In this document: one piece after another, positions 8,560 through 16,978 of the stretch
Layout of the letters: every line of letters begins with the position of its first letter
How positions within the stretch are numbered: position 1 is the stretch's first letter
Assembly: GCF_041740695.1 (NCBI RefSeq)
Contig: NZ_JBGSLK010000037.1
Location: 1 to 64,000, forward strand
Source: Haliscomenobacter sp041740695
Lineage (GTDB): Bacteria; Bacteroidota; Bacteroidia; Chitinophagales; Saprospiraceae
Length of the DNA stretch: 64,000 nucleotides
Reading direction: 5' to 3'
The notes under the pieces: generated by a model
What the model saw: only the letters and a program-made list of their open reading frames with translations
Database searches by the model: none
What the model was told of the DNA's origin: nothing
Made by a program: the position numbers and the translations under genes

Positions 8560-8649
8560 ACTACCTTGGCGAGCAAATGCTGGCAAATAGGTGCCTGGTT
8601 ATTGTTAATGGCACTTAATACTTTTGACAAACACCAAAATCAGATAAGC

Positions 8650-9534
8650 ATGAAACTGGCGATACACAACTGGATGCGCGCCGAAACAATCGAAAAAACG
8701 ATTGAACGAATTGCAGCCCTAGGCTACCACAAACTTGAAATTCAAGGCACCCCCGAGGCCTACGACACCAAATATGTTGGCAAACTACTACAGGATCACG
8801 GCCTCACTTGTTGGGGTTCCGTAACCCTGATGCTGGAAGAACGCAACCTCCTGGCCAAAAACAAAGCCCAAAGAGCCAGCTCGGTCCAGTACGTCAAAGA
8901 CGTGGTGACGATGGTCAAAGAACTCAATGGCACCATGGTTTCGGTAGTGCCTGCCACCGTGGGCAAAATCATTCCCGATGGCCGCCCAGAGGAAGAATGG
9001 CAATGGGCCATCGAAGGCATGCAGGAGATTTACGCCTATTCTGAGAGCATCGGCATTTTATTGGGCATTGAACCGATCAACCGTTTTGAGACCTATTTCA
9101 TCAACCGTGGTGATCAGGCCTTGGCCCTGGCCAAAGCAGTCGGTCCCAATTGTGGGGTTTGCCTCGATACCTTCCACATGAACATCGAAGAAGACGACAT
9201 GTTTGAAGCCATTCGCCGCGCCAAAGGTCGTTTGGTCGGGTTCCATGTTGCCGACAACAATCGGATGGCACCCGGCATGGGCAAGCTGGATTGGAAAAAA
9301 ATCATCGCCACGCTCCATGAAATTGGCTACAATGAGGTCTTGTCGGTAGAGTTTTGTTCGCCCTTAGATCGTACTCCTGCCAACCCACATCCCAATTCCA
9401 TCGAAACCAACCCAGAAGGACTCAGTCCTGAACAAAAGAAATTCCTGGAAGACCACGGTAGCTCGGCGGTAACCGAAGAGTTTTACACCATGTTGACCCG
9501 GAAATCCATAGAAACACTTAGTGCACTGATATGA
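8650..9534 (+). CDS. Sugar epimerase/isomerase, D-tagatose 3-epimerase-like TIM barrel
   Basis: From the ATG at 8650 the product has 294 residues and begins MKLAIHNWMR. A longer start at 8539 is rejected because its first codons (MNTCFCP) are read from the palindromic repeat. It is an AP-endonuclease-2-like TIM barrel. The four metal ligands of ketose 3-epimerases are visible: E141 in GIEPINRFE, D173 in CLDTFHMN, H199 in VGFHVADNNR and E234 in LSVEF. The family epimerises ketoses at C3 or isomerises related sugars; the substrate here is unknown. It has no signal peptide, so it acts in the cytoplasm. The stop overlaps the start of the dehydratase gene (ATGA), so the two are translationally coupled. 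Confidence 0.87.
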   Translation: MKLAIHNWMRAETIEKTIERIAALGYHKLEIQGTPEAYDTKYVGKLLQDHGLTCWGSVTLMLEERNLLAKNKAQRASSVQYVKDVVTMVKELNGTMVSVVPATVGKIIPDGRPEEEWQWAIEGMQEIYAYSESIGILLGIEPINRFETYFINRGDQALALAKAVGPNCGVCLDTFHMNIEEDDMFEAIRRAKGRLVGFHVADNNRMAPGMGKLDWKKIIATLHEIGYNEVLSVEFCSPLDRTPANPHPNSIETNPEGLSPEQKKFLEDHGSSAVTEEFYTMLTRKSIETLSALI

Positions 9535-10697
9535 AAATCACCAATGTAGAAGCCTTTTGGCTGCGTTGTCCCATTCCCAAAGAAAAACAGCATCGCTCCG
9601 ATTACGGCCTGCTGACCGATTTTGACATGACCCTGGTGGTGATAACAACCGACAACGGGCTACAAGGTTTTGGCGAAGCCAAAGCTGCCGTAGGCTCATC
9701 GGGAGTCTGCGCATCCATTGTAACTTGTGTAGAAAAGGAGCTAAAACCCTTGTTGGTCGGGAAGGATGCCCGCCACATTTCGCGCATCTGGGAGCACATT
9801 TACAACGGCACTCGTGATCATTACGCCTTATCCAGGGGGCGCAAGTTTCCCATTTTAGGCCGTCGGGGCCTGACCATCTCGGCGATGAGCGGAGTGGATA
9901 CTGCGCTGTGGGATCTCAAAGGTAAAGCACTGGGCGTACCCGTCGTGGAACTTTTGGGTGGTGCCTGCCGCGATACCATGGAAGCCTACGCCAGCGGCGG
10001 CTGGGCAGGTGCGGATAAAATTGGCGAACAGCTCAACAGCTACATCGAAAAAGGATTCAAGGGCGTAAAAATGCGGGTGGGCATCATGGACGACACGGTT
10101 GGCGAAAGTGTCAAGCGGGTGCGCGCAGCCCGGGAAGCCATCGGCGACCACATCAAACTCATGGCGGATGCCCACGGTACCTTTAGTGTGCCGGAAGCCA
10201 AACAGTTTTGTCGCGGGGTCGAAGACTGCAACCTCTACTGGTTTGAGGAACCCATCAGCCCCGATAATCGACACGGTACCGCTGAAGTAAGATCTTCTAC
10301 CGCCATACCCATTGCCGCAGGCGAAAGTGAATACACCGCATTTGATGTGCGCGATTTGATCGAAGTACGGGCCCTGGATGTTGTCCAGCCTGACTCCGCC
10401 ATCATCGGCGGCATCACCGAGTCGATGCGGGTCGCGCAATTGGCGCATACGTATCAGTTGGAGTTGGCACCGCATTGTTGGGGCTCGGCTTTTTCTTTTA
10501 TGGCGGGGGTAAATGTGGCCTTTGCGTCCCCGGCAGCGGTGGTGATCGAGTTTTCATTGGGGGGAAATCCGATGATGTACGATTTGGTAAAAGAAAAAAT
10601 CACAGTTGAGGATGGGATGCTTTCCGCACCTACAGCGCCGGGCTTAGGACTGACCCCCAACTGGGATTTTGTACATGAGTTCAAGCAAAAAATCTAG
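9531..10697 (+). CDS. Mandelate racemase/enolase superfamily protein, probable sugar-acid dehydratase
   Basis: This is a 388-residue cytoplasmic enzyme of the muconate/mandelate group. The capping domain spans ~1-130 and the barrel follows. Candidate catalytic residues are K180-x-R182 (GVKMRVG), metal ligands D213 (MADAHGTF), E239 (WFEEP) and E265 (AAGESEYTAFD), then D288 (VVQPDSA) and H315 (LAPHCWGSA). The His near the end of the barrel is characteristic of mandelate racemase-type enzymes. Sugar-acid dehydratases of this group remove water to give 2-keto-3-deoxy acids. It overlaps the epimerase gene by 4 bp. The coupling suggests consecutive steps in one pathway; the actual substrate cannot be read. 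Confidence 0.87.
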   Translation: MKITNVEAFWLRCPIPKEKQHRSDYGLLTDFDMTLVVITTDNGLQGFGEAKAAVGSSGVCASIVTCVEKELKPLLVGKDARHISRIWEHIYNGTRDHYALSRGRKFPILGRRGLTISAMSGVDTALWDLKGKALGVPVVELLGGACRDTMEAYASGGWAGADKIGEQLNSYIEKGFKGVKMRVGIMDDTVGESVKRVRAAREAIGDHIKLMADAHGTFSVPEAKQFCRGVEDCNLYWFEEPISPDNRHGTAEVRSSTAIPIAAGESEYTAFDVRDLIEVRALDVVQPDSAIIGGITESMRVAQLAHTYQLELAPHCWGSAFSFMAGVNVAFASPAAVVIEFSLGGNPMMYDLVKEKITVEDGMLSAPTAPGLGLTPNWDFVHEFKQKI

Positions 10698-10701
10698 TGT
10701 T

Positions 10702-11187
10702 ATGGCAAAAGCAATCGGCATCAATCACGTGGCACTTGTGGTGAGCAACCTGGAAGCTGCCTGCGAATTTTATGAAAAAGAACTGGGTATGGAAATTATC
10801 CCAGCCTTCTTATTCGACTACCCCACCGCCTTTTTCAAAATCAACGAAACCCAGCAGCTCCACCTGACTGAGTGGGACGACACTTACTCTTTCCGCGGGC
10901 ATGTTTGCATGCAGGTGGACGACATCAATGCCATCTTTTGGCGGATGAAAGAGTTAGGGGTAATTGATACTTCACCCTGGGGGAAGGTTCGGCAATTGCC
11001 TGATGGCCCAATTCAAATGTTCGTGCGGGATCCTTCGGGGAATCTGCTGGAGTTGTCCTGCAAGCCTGGTTCTGAAATTGATCCGGCTATTTTTGAAGAT
11101 GAGTTGTTTCAGGCGGGGATATACGTTTCCGGGCGCAATGATTTCCGGGGGTATAAGTCTAAGGACGCGACTTTGTACCACAACTAA
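10702..11187 (+). CDS. VOC (glyoxalase/bleomycin resistance) family protein
   Basis: The chosen ATG at 10702 gives 161 residues (MAKAIGINHVALVVSNLE). An ATG at 10675 would overlap the preceding gene by 23 bp and add nine residues. One vicinal-oxygen-chelate domain of paired beta-alpha-beta-beta-beta units is visible, with metal-ligand candidates His in INHVAL, His in RGHVCMQVDD and Glu in GNLLELS. The family includes isomerases, lyases and dioxygenases. In this run of sugar-acid genes an isomerase or lyase acting on a keto-acid intermediate is plausible, but that is only context. It is followed by a long palindrome. Confidence 0.8.
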   Translation: MAKAIGINHVALVVSNLEAACEFYEKELGMEIIPAFLFDYPTAFFKINETQQLHLTEWDDTYSFRGHVCMQVDDINAIFWRMKELGVIDTSPWGKVRQLPDGPIQMFVRDPSGNLLELSCKPGSEIDPAIFEDELFQAGIYVSGRNDFRGYKSKDATLYHN

Positions 11188-11198
11188 TTTTACTTTTA

Positions 11199-11298
11199 CT
11201 TAGGTGTGTCTTAAGTGTCTAAGGTTTCTTAGGTGGTGAAAGATATTTTTTTCTTTTTCACCACCTAAGAAACCTTAGACACCTAAGACACACCTAAG
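11199..11298. repeat. Palindromic repeat, family 2, copy 1
   Basis: This is a 100-bp inverted repeat with ~45-nt arms, matching at 43 of 45 positions by my alignment. The arms share the core TAAGGTTTCTTAGGTGGT with two other copies in the window. The loop is short and T-rich. It lies between the VOC gene and the 2-hydroxyacid dehydrogenase gene and could act as a terminator or RNA-stabilising hairpin. Confidence 0.9.
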
Positions 11299-11332
11299 CT
11301 GCAAGATAGCCTAGCCATAAGCACACCGAAGC

Positions 11333-12277
11333 ATGAAAAATATCCTACTGCTCGAAACCATTGCCGAAGAAGCCAATCAACTGCTCAGCGAAGCAGAAGA
11401 CGTTGTGGTACATACCGCTTTTGCCGGACTGCCTTCTGCCGAAGTGTTATCCAAAATTGATGCCGTTATTACCCGCGGCCTGGGTCAGGTCAACCAACAA
11501 TTGATGGATGCCTGCCCTCATCTTATAGTTGCCGCCCGCTGTGGCGTAGGCCTCGACAACGTGGATGTAGCCGAAGCGAGCAAGCGAAAAATCAAGGTAG
11601 TCAATGCCCCCGGCTCCAATGCTGCCACCGTAGCCGAACACGCTATTGCTCTGATGCTGATGCTGCAACGCAATCTTTTTCAGGCCCTCAACGATGTCAA
11701 AAGTGGCAATTGGGCCGCACGCAGCACCTTTAAAAGTGACGAAGTAGGAGAAAAAATGCTGGGCATTCTGGGTTTGGGGAACATTGGATTAAAAGTGGCG
11801 AAAATAGCCGAAGCCTTGGGTATGCGGGTTATTTATTGGTCAAAGTCACCTAAGGATGTTCCTTATCAATATGTCCCAAAAGGCGAATTGTTGGCCACTG
11901 CCGACCTCATTTCCATCCATGTGCCCTTGACTGCGGAAACCACTAACCTAATCAACGCCGAAGCTTTGAGCCAGGTAAAACCCTCCTGTATCATCGTCAA
12001 TACTGCCCGCGGTCAGATTGTGGATAAAGCAGCGCTGGTTGAAGCCCTCAATAGCGGAAAACTGGCCGGGTATGGTGCGGATGTACCCACTTCTCCTGCC
12101 CCCACTGCCAGTGATGAACTGATCGCCCACCCCAAAGCACTCATTACCGCACACATCAGTAGCCTGACCGCCACAACCTATAAAAACATGTGTGTGAGTA
12201 CGGTGAATAATGTACTGGCCATTTTGCGTGGACAGGAACCACAAGCGGGTTGTATTTTTAATTCAAAAGACCTTTAA
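11333..12277 (+). CDS. D-isomer-specific 2-hydroxyacid dehydrogenase
   Basis: The 314-residue cytoplasmic protein has a catalytic/substrate domain at both ends and a central NAD domain with GLGNIGLKVAKIAEALG. The conserved Arg is in NTARGQIVDKAAL and the conserved His in ITAHISSLTATT. The usual DVFExEP segment, which holds the catalytic Glu, reads ADVPTSPAP instead, so the Arg-Glu-His triad seems incomplete. It may be a reduced-activity or specialised enzyme. The family reduces 2-keto acids to D-2-hydroxy acids or the reverse, including 3-phosphoglycerate. Position between sugar-acid genes suggests a role in handling a 2-keto or 2-hydroxy sugar acid. Confidence 0.83.
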   Translation: MKNILLLETIAEEANQLLSEAEDVVVHTAFAGLPSAEVLSKIDAVITRGLGQVNQQLMDACPHLIVAARCGVGLDNVDVAEASKRKIKVVNAPGSNAATVAEHAIALMLMLQRNLFQALNDVKSGNWAARSTFKSDEVGEKMLGILGLGNIGLKVAKIAEALGMRVIYWSKSPKDVPYQYVPKGELLATADLISIHVPLTAETTNLINAEALSQVKPSCIIVNTARGQIVDKAALVEALNSGKLAGYGADVPTSPAPTASDELIAHPKALITAHISSLTATTYKNMCVSTVNNVLAILRGQEPQAGCIFNSKDL

Positions 12278-12287
12278 TTTATCAATA

Positions 12288-14930
12288 ATGAAACGATTAG
12301 CTAGAATGCCTTGGTACCTTTGGTTGCCGATTGTGCTGTTGAGCACAGGTTCTTTACAATTCTTCCGGTATCCCCTTCCGGCTAATCCCCCCAAAACCGA
12401 TAACCTGAAACTGCCTCCCGGTTTTGTAGCTGAACACCTGTACAGCCCATCTGAAAGTAAGGAAGGCTCCTGGGTATCGATGTGTTTTGATGACAAAGGG
12501 CGCATGTTGGCTTCTGACCAATATGGGGGTATTTACCGATTGGAAATTCCTGCGATTGGTGCCAAAGACCTGACCCCTAAAATCGAAAAAATAAAACTGG
12601 AGAACGACTCCCTCAATTTTGGGGCAGCTCACGGTTTGTTGTACGCCTTCAACAGCTTGTACGTGATGGTCAACAACCGCTCCAATAAAAACCTGCCCAA
12701 AGGATCCGGCTTTTACCGCTTGCAAGATACGGATGGCGACGATCAGTTTGATAAGCTGACCCTAATTAAAAATCTGGTCGGTGAAGGTGAGCACGGCCCT
12801 CACAGCATCAAACTTTCCCCCGATAAAAAATCGCTGTACGTGATTTGTGGCAATTATACCGATTTGCCCACCATGGATGCCTACAAATTGCCTCAGACTT
12901 GGAAGTACGACAACCTTTTTACCGAAATCAAAGACCCGCGTGGGCACGCCAACGACCGCAAGGAACCCGGAGGCTGGGTGGCCAATGTCAACCCAGAGGG
13001 CACCAAATGGGAATTGGTTTCAGCGGGCTACCGCAATCCTTTTGATATGGCCTTCAATGATGTCGGCGACCTTTTTGTGTACGACGCCGATATGGAATGG
13101 GATTTTGGCCTGCCCTGGTACCGGCCTACCCGGATTTGTCATGCCACCAGTGGTTCCGAATTTGGCTGGCGAACGGGCGACGGCAAGTGGTCGGCTAGTT
13201 TTCCCGACAATTTACCGCCCGTCATCAACATTGGTCAGGGCTCGCCCACCAATTTACTCTATGCCAAAGAAGCAAAATTCCCTGCCAAATACAAACAAAC
13301 CCTGCTGGCTTTTGACTGGAGTTTTGGGATCATTCATGCCATCCACCTCAAGCCCAGCGGATCAACCTACACGGCCACCCGGGAGGAGTTTTTATCAGGA
13401 GTGCCCTTACCATTGACGGATGGGGCCATCGGCCCGGATGGCGCTTTGTATTTTTTGACCGGAGGCCGCAGGCTTGAATCGGATTTGTACCGGGTGTATT
13501 ACAATGGCACAGAAGCTACCGCCAGCTCAGAAACCACGCCATTGACCGAAGAAAATAAGCTGCGCCGGAAACTGGAAGCTTTTCATACTCCTGGAAATAC
13601 AGCAGCGATAACTGACGCGTGGCCCCACTTGGGGAACCCCGATCGGGCCATTCGTTATGCCGCCCGAATTGCACTGGAGCACCAGCCAGTAGGGGACTGG
13701 AAAGCCAAAGCCTTGGCGGAAACAAACCCCGTTGCCTTGACGAATGCCATGATCGGTCTTATCCGCAACGGAACGGAAAATGACAAGGCTCCCATTCTGA
13801 ATGCCCTATCCAGGATCAATTACCTTAAAAGCTCCCCTACTCAGCAATTGGATGTGTTGCGGGCCTATGAATTGGTTTTTGCCCGGTTTGGCATGCCTGA
13901 AGCAGCCCAAAAAGCCAAAATTGTAGCCTTGCTGGATGCCCAATACCCTAGTAATTCAGCCGAACACAATAAAGCCTATTGCAAGTTGCTCGTTTTTTTG
14001 GAAGCACCATCAGTTTTGCCCAAAACCTTGGCCTTGATGGCAAAAAAAGAGCAGTACAATCCAAACGAAGGACTCGCCACCAGTTCCGAAGACTTGATCC
14101 TGCGAAACCCGCAGTACGGCCTGGACATCGCCAAAATGTTGGAGAAAATGCCTGCACCTCAACAAACTTACCTGGCCATGATGTTGGCCAAAGCCAAAGT
14201 GGGTTGGACGCCGGAGCTGCGGGAGCAGTATTTTGCCTGGTACAAACAAGCCTTTGCACTCAAAGGTGGCAATAGCTACGTCGGATTTATTGATAAAGCC
14301 AGGAAAATAGCCTTGGAGAATGTTCCATCCAACAAAAGAGAGTATTACGACCAAGTTTCGGGTGGGGAACTGCTGACCAAGTCTGGTAATGATATAGCCC
14401 AGGAGGATTACCCCAAAGGCCCCGGGAAAAACTATAAAGTAAAGGACATGGATACCATTTTTACGGCTGAGTTGAGTGGAAGAGACTTCAAAAGGGGAAA
14501 GGCGATGTATGTGGCTACCACTTGTTCGCGCTGCCATGCAATCAAAGGTGAAGGAGGCAACATTGGCCCTGATCTCACCCAAATTGGTACGAGATTCAGC
14601 ACCAAAGACATCCTGGAGGCCATCCTTGACCCCAGTAAAACGATCTCTGACCAATACGCTGCTACCCAGTTTCAGTTAAAAAATGGGAAAAGCCTGGTCG
14701 GCAAAATCGCCAATCAAGACAGTAAGTATTATTACATCTCTCAAAATCCTTACGCCCCCGATTTTTTGGCCAAAGTCAACAAGAAGGACGTGCTGACTAA
14801 AAATTATTCGACGATCTCGTCAATGCTTCCCGGGTTGGTCAACCCCTTGAATGTGGAGGAGTTGAAGGATTTGGTGGCGTACTTGAAGGCGGGGGGAGAT
14901 GAAGAGCATGAGGTTTTTAAGGGGAAGTAG
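12288..14930 (+). CDS. PVC-type cytochrome c protein with beta-propeller and HEAT domains
   Basis: From the ATG at 12288 the product is 880 residues with an N-terminal signal/anchor segment (YLWLPIVLLSTGSLQFF). An earlier in-frame start overlaps the preceding gene and is unlikely. Residues ~40-425 form a glucose-dehydrogenase-like propeller (LPPGFVAEHLY, GFYRLQDTDGDDQFDK, SAGYRNPFDMAF, TDGAIGPDGALYFL). Helical HEAT-like repeats follow. A cytochrome c domain has CSRCH at 746-750 and GPDLTQIGTRF after it, as in the Pirellula/Verrucomicrobium-type heme domain (TIGR02603-like). It lacks the SGNH-like part of the paralogue at 5295. A periplasmic sugar oxidation role with heme as electron acceptor is inferred. 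It starts 10 bp after the dehydrogenase gene, which suggests co-transcription. Confidence 0.86.
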   Translation: MKRLARMPWYLWLPIVLLSTGSLQFFRYPLPANPPKTDNLKLPPGFVAEHLYSPSESKEGSWVSMCFDDKGRMLASDQYGGIYRLEIPAIGAKDLTPKIEKIKLENDSLNFGAAHGLLYAFNSLYVMVNNRSNKNLPKGSGFYRLQDTDGDDQFDKLTLIKNLVGEGEHGPHSIKLSPDKKSLYVICGNYTDLPTMDAYKLPQTWKYDNLFTEIKDPRGHANDRKEPGGWVANVNPEGTKWELVSAGYRNPFDMAFNDVGDLFVYDADMEWDFGLPWYRPTRICHATSGSEFGWRTGDGKWSASFPDNLPPVINIGQGSPTNLLYAKEAKFPAKYKQTLLAFDWSFGIIHAIHLKPSGSTYTATREEFLSGVPLPLTDGAIGPDGALYFLTGGRRLESDLYRVYYNGTEATASSETTPLTEENKLRRKLEAFHTPGNTAAITDAWPHLGNPDRAIRYAARIALEHQPVGDWKAKALAETNPVALTNAMIGLIRNGTENDKAPILNALSRINYLKSSPTQQLDVLRAYELVFARFGMPEAAQKAKIVALLDAQYPSNSAEHNKAYCKLLVFLEAPSVLPKTLALMAKKEQYNPNEGLATSSEDLILRNPQYGLDIAKMLEKMPAPQQTYLAMMLAKAKVGWTPELREQYFAWYKQAFALKGGNSYVGFIDKARKIALENVPSNKREYYDQVSGGELLTKSGNDIAQEDYPKGPGKNYKVKDMDTIFTAELSGRDFKRGKAMYVATTCSRCHAIKGEGGNIGPDLTQIGTRFSTKDILEAILDPSKTISDQYAATQFQLKNGKSLVGKIANQDSKYYYISQNPYAPDFLAKVNKKDVLTKNYSTISSMLPGLVNPLNVEELKDLVAYLKAGGDEEHEVFKGK

Positions 14931-15036
14931 AGTGCTCAGTGAGAGAAACCTGTATGGTATCAGTCGATGGTGTAATTTTCATCACCCTACTACAACCAAT
15001 CAGGATAATTCTGCAAGCACTACTTAAAAAAGCATC

Positions 15037-16140
15037 ATGCACATCGACCGAAGAAATTGGCTAAAACAGCTTGGCATAGGTGTATCCGGTATTGGCCTGG
15101 CCAATTTTGAAACTTTAGTAACCCCCACAGCGGATTTTTTTGAATCGGTTGTGGGGGATTCTCCCATCAACTTAAACTCCAACGAAAACCCTTATGGGCC
15201 TTCACCCTTAGCCAGGGCAGCAATGGCCAAAAGCATCAATAGCAGCAATCGCTACAATTGGCAGTTGACTTCTGATTTAGTGGAGGTCCTGGCCAAAAAA
15301 AATAAAGTCAGCGCTAAGAACATTTTGATAGGGGCTGGTTCTACTGAAATCATTGATTTGGTGGTTCGGCTCTCCGCTTCTACCAAAGGTAATCTGGTCA
15401 CGGCCAATCCAAGCTATGACAATTGGATCCCCACCGCAAAAAAGCTGGGATTACAAGCCATCAAAGTTCCCTTAAATGCCAATAAGGAACTGAATCTGGA
15501 GGCCATGTTGCAAGCAATCAACTCCGACACCCGCCTGGTGTATGTCTGTAATCCCAACAACCCTACCGGAACCATTTGTGAGTACAATAAGCTGCTCAAT
15601 TTTATCCATGAAGCGAGCAAAAAAGCCATAGTGCTGGTTGATGAAGCCTATCTTGACTTTAGCAAGGAGCAATCTTTAGGCCCGCTTGTGGTGGGGAATA
15701 AAAACCTCATTGTAGCCAAAACCTTTTCAAAATTGTATGGCCTGGCTGGTGCAAGGATTGGTTATGCGATTGGAGAGGCGACAACGCTGGAACAACTCGG
15801 CGGATTGCAATCCTGGGTGAGTGGAAGCATCAGTGTAGTATCAGCGGCAGCTGCCTTGGCATCTTTGACTGACGAAAAATTTATGGCTGAGACCTCGGCT
15901 TTAAACGAACAAGTGAAAAAATACACCATCGAACAATTGAAGCAACTCAATTTGGCTTGTATTCCCACTCATGCCAATTTTGTTTATTTCTCCTTGGAGA
16001 ATTACAAACAAGATTATTTTCAAAAACTGAGCAGCAACAAGATCATTGGCACCAGGATTTATGAGGAAGCGGGCCAGTGGACTCGGATTACGATTGGGAC
16101 GAGGGAGGAAATGGAAAGGTTTATTGGGGGGATGGGGTAG
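15037..16140 (+). CDS. Exported PLP-dependent aminotransferase, histidinol-phosphate aminotransferase-like
   Basis: The 367-residue product begins with a Tat-like leader (IDRRNWLKQLGIGVSGIGLA). The mature part is a fold-type I aminotransferase of the HisC group: LNSNENPYGPSP near residue 46, GAGSTEIIDLVVR, NPNNPTGT, the cofactor Asp and Tyr in VDEAYLDFS, and the lysine motif KTFSKLYGLAGARIGY with the expected Schiff-base Lys. Cytoplasmic HisC lacks a leader; the Tat signal predicts a folded, PLP-loaded enzyme in the periplasm. Such exported HisC-like proteins are known from database annotation in Bacteroidota, but I know no defined substrate. It stands alone, about 100 bp after the cytochrome gene. 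Confidence 0.83.
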   Translation: MHIDRRNWLKQLGIGVSGIGLANFETLVTPTADFFESVVGDSPINLNSNENPYGPSPLARAAMAKSINSSNRYNWQLTSDLVEVLAKKNKVSAKNILIGAGSTEIIDLVVRLSASTKGNLVTANPSYDNWIPTAKKLGLQAIKVPLNANKELNLEAMLQAINSDTRLVYVCNPNNPTGTICEYNKLLNFIHEASKKAIVLVDEAYLDFSKEQSLGPLVVGNKNLIVAKTFSKLYGLAGARIGYAIGEATTLEQLGGLQSWVSGSISVVSAAAALASLTDEKFMAETSALNEQVKKYTIEQLKQLNLACIPTHANFVYFSLENYKQDYFQKLSSNKIIGTRIYEEAGQWTRITIGTREEMERFIGGMG

Positions 16141-16155
16141 GGATCAGATTTTTTT

Positions 16156-16173
16156 AAAAGCAGCTTGCTTTTT
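16156..16173 (+). terminator. Weak possible terminator
   Basis: A 7-bp stem (AAAAGCA with TGCTTTT) around a 3-nt loop ends in a T run, 15 bp after the aminotransferase stop. The stem is short and A/T-rich, so termination would be partial at best. Confidence 0.3.
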
Positions 16174-16342
16174 CAATTCCCCAGACAGTGTCTACGGAAT
16201 CATAGTCTCCTGGTTTTCAATTTAGAGGAACCGCGTAGCGCACAAGACTTCATCGTATAGCTATCCAACTAAATTATAGGTTTTTCATCACCCCGTAGAA
16301 ACAAGTAAACCTAATTTTTTCATCGCCTGACACTAGTCCACA

Positions 16343-16783
16343 ATGACCCATCCAAGACCCATCCACCCAGATTTTCAATCCCTACTTGATTTTAAGGAGC
16401 AAAACCTGATCGCGCTCTTTAACGATTTAAGGGCCTACATTTTGGCTTTGTATCCAGACAGCAATGAGCTGATATACCATACTCACGCCCTAACGGCGGT
16501 ATTTTCCATCTCGGACAAGCTATCCGACGCATTTTGTATGATCCCGATTTACACGAACCACTTAAACCTGGGCTTCAACAAAGGCACATTGTTAAAAGAC
16601 CCTCATGGCCTCCTCACCGGAACAGGAAACTTAATCAGGCATATTGATGTAAAAAAAACGAGTGACTATCGCAATCCACAAGTAACGGAACTGATCAAAG
16701 CAGCCATAGACTTTGCCATCCAAGACATGGACAAGCCCACAAAATCAATCGGCAAGACCATCTCAAAAATTAAGGGGAAATAA
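16343..16783 (+). CDS. DUF1801 domain protein
   Basis: The 146-residue soluble protein is a single DUF1801/YdhG-like domain. LRAYILALYPDSNELIYHTHALTAVFS matches the family's opening, followed by the CMIPIYTNHLNLGFNKGTLL strand region and a Lys-rich tail. Its structure is an alpha/beta sandwich distantly like frataxin-type folds; no enzymatic role is established. It is a monocistronic gene between ~200 bp non-coding stretches in which I saw only the weak hairpin at 16156. Confidence 0.75.
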   Translation: MTHPRPIHPDFQSLLDFKEQNLIALFNDLRAYILALYPDSNELIYHTHALTAVFSISDKLSDAFCMIPIYTNHLNLGFNKGTLLKDPHGLLTGTGNLIRHIDVKKTSDYRNPQVTELIKAAIDFAIQDMDKPTKSIGKTISKIKGK

Positions 16784-16978
16784 AATAGACTACTGGCTAT
16801 AAAATTTACAAGGTCAAAATTTGATTTAATTTAGGTTTTTACCCGAAAGTAAACTTAACAGCCTCAATTTATTGACCCACCAACTTTCCCCCCTTAATCA
16901 CCACGCTTTCAAAAAAAATCCTTTTCTTTGCGGAGAATTTCAAAATTAGGGTGAAATTTTTTGAAAAATCCTATCAGA

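Noticed and set aside
8539..8649. Longer start of the epimerase at 8539
   Set aside because: The extra 37 codons are read from palindromic repeat copy 1 and the following spacer; the conserved N-terminus starts at 8650.
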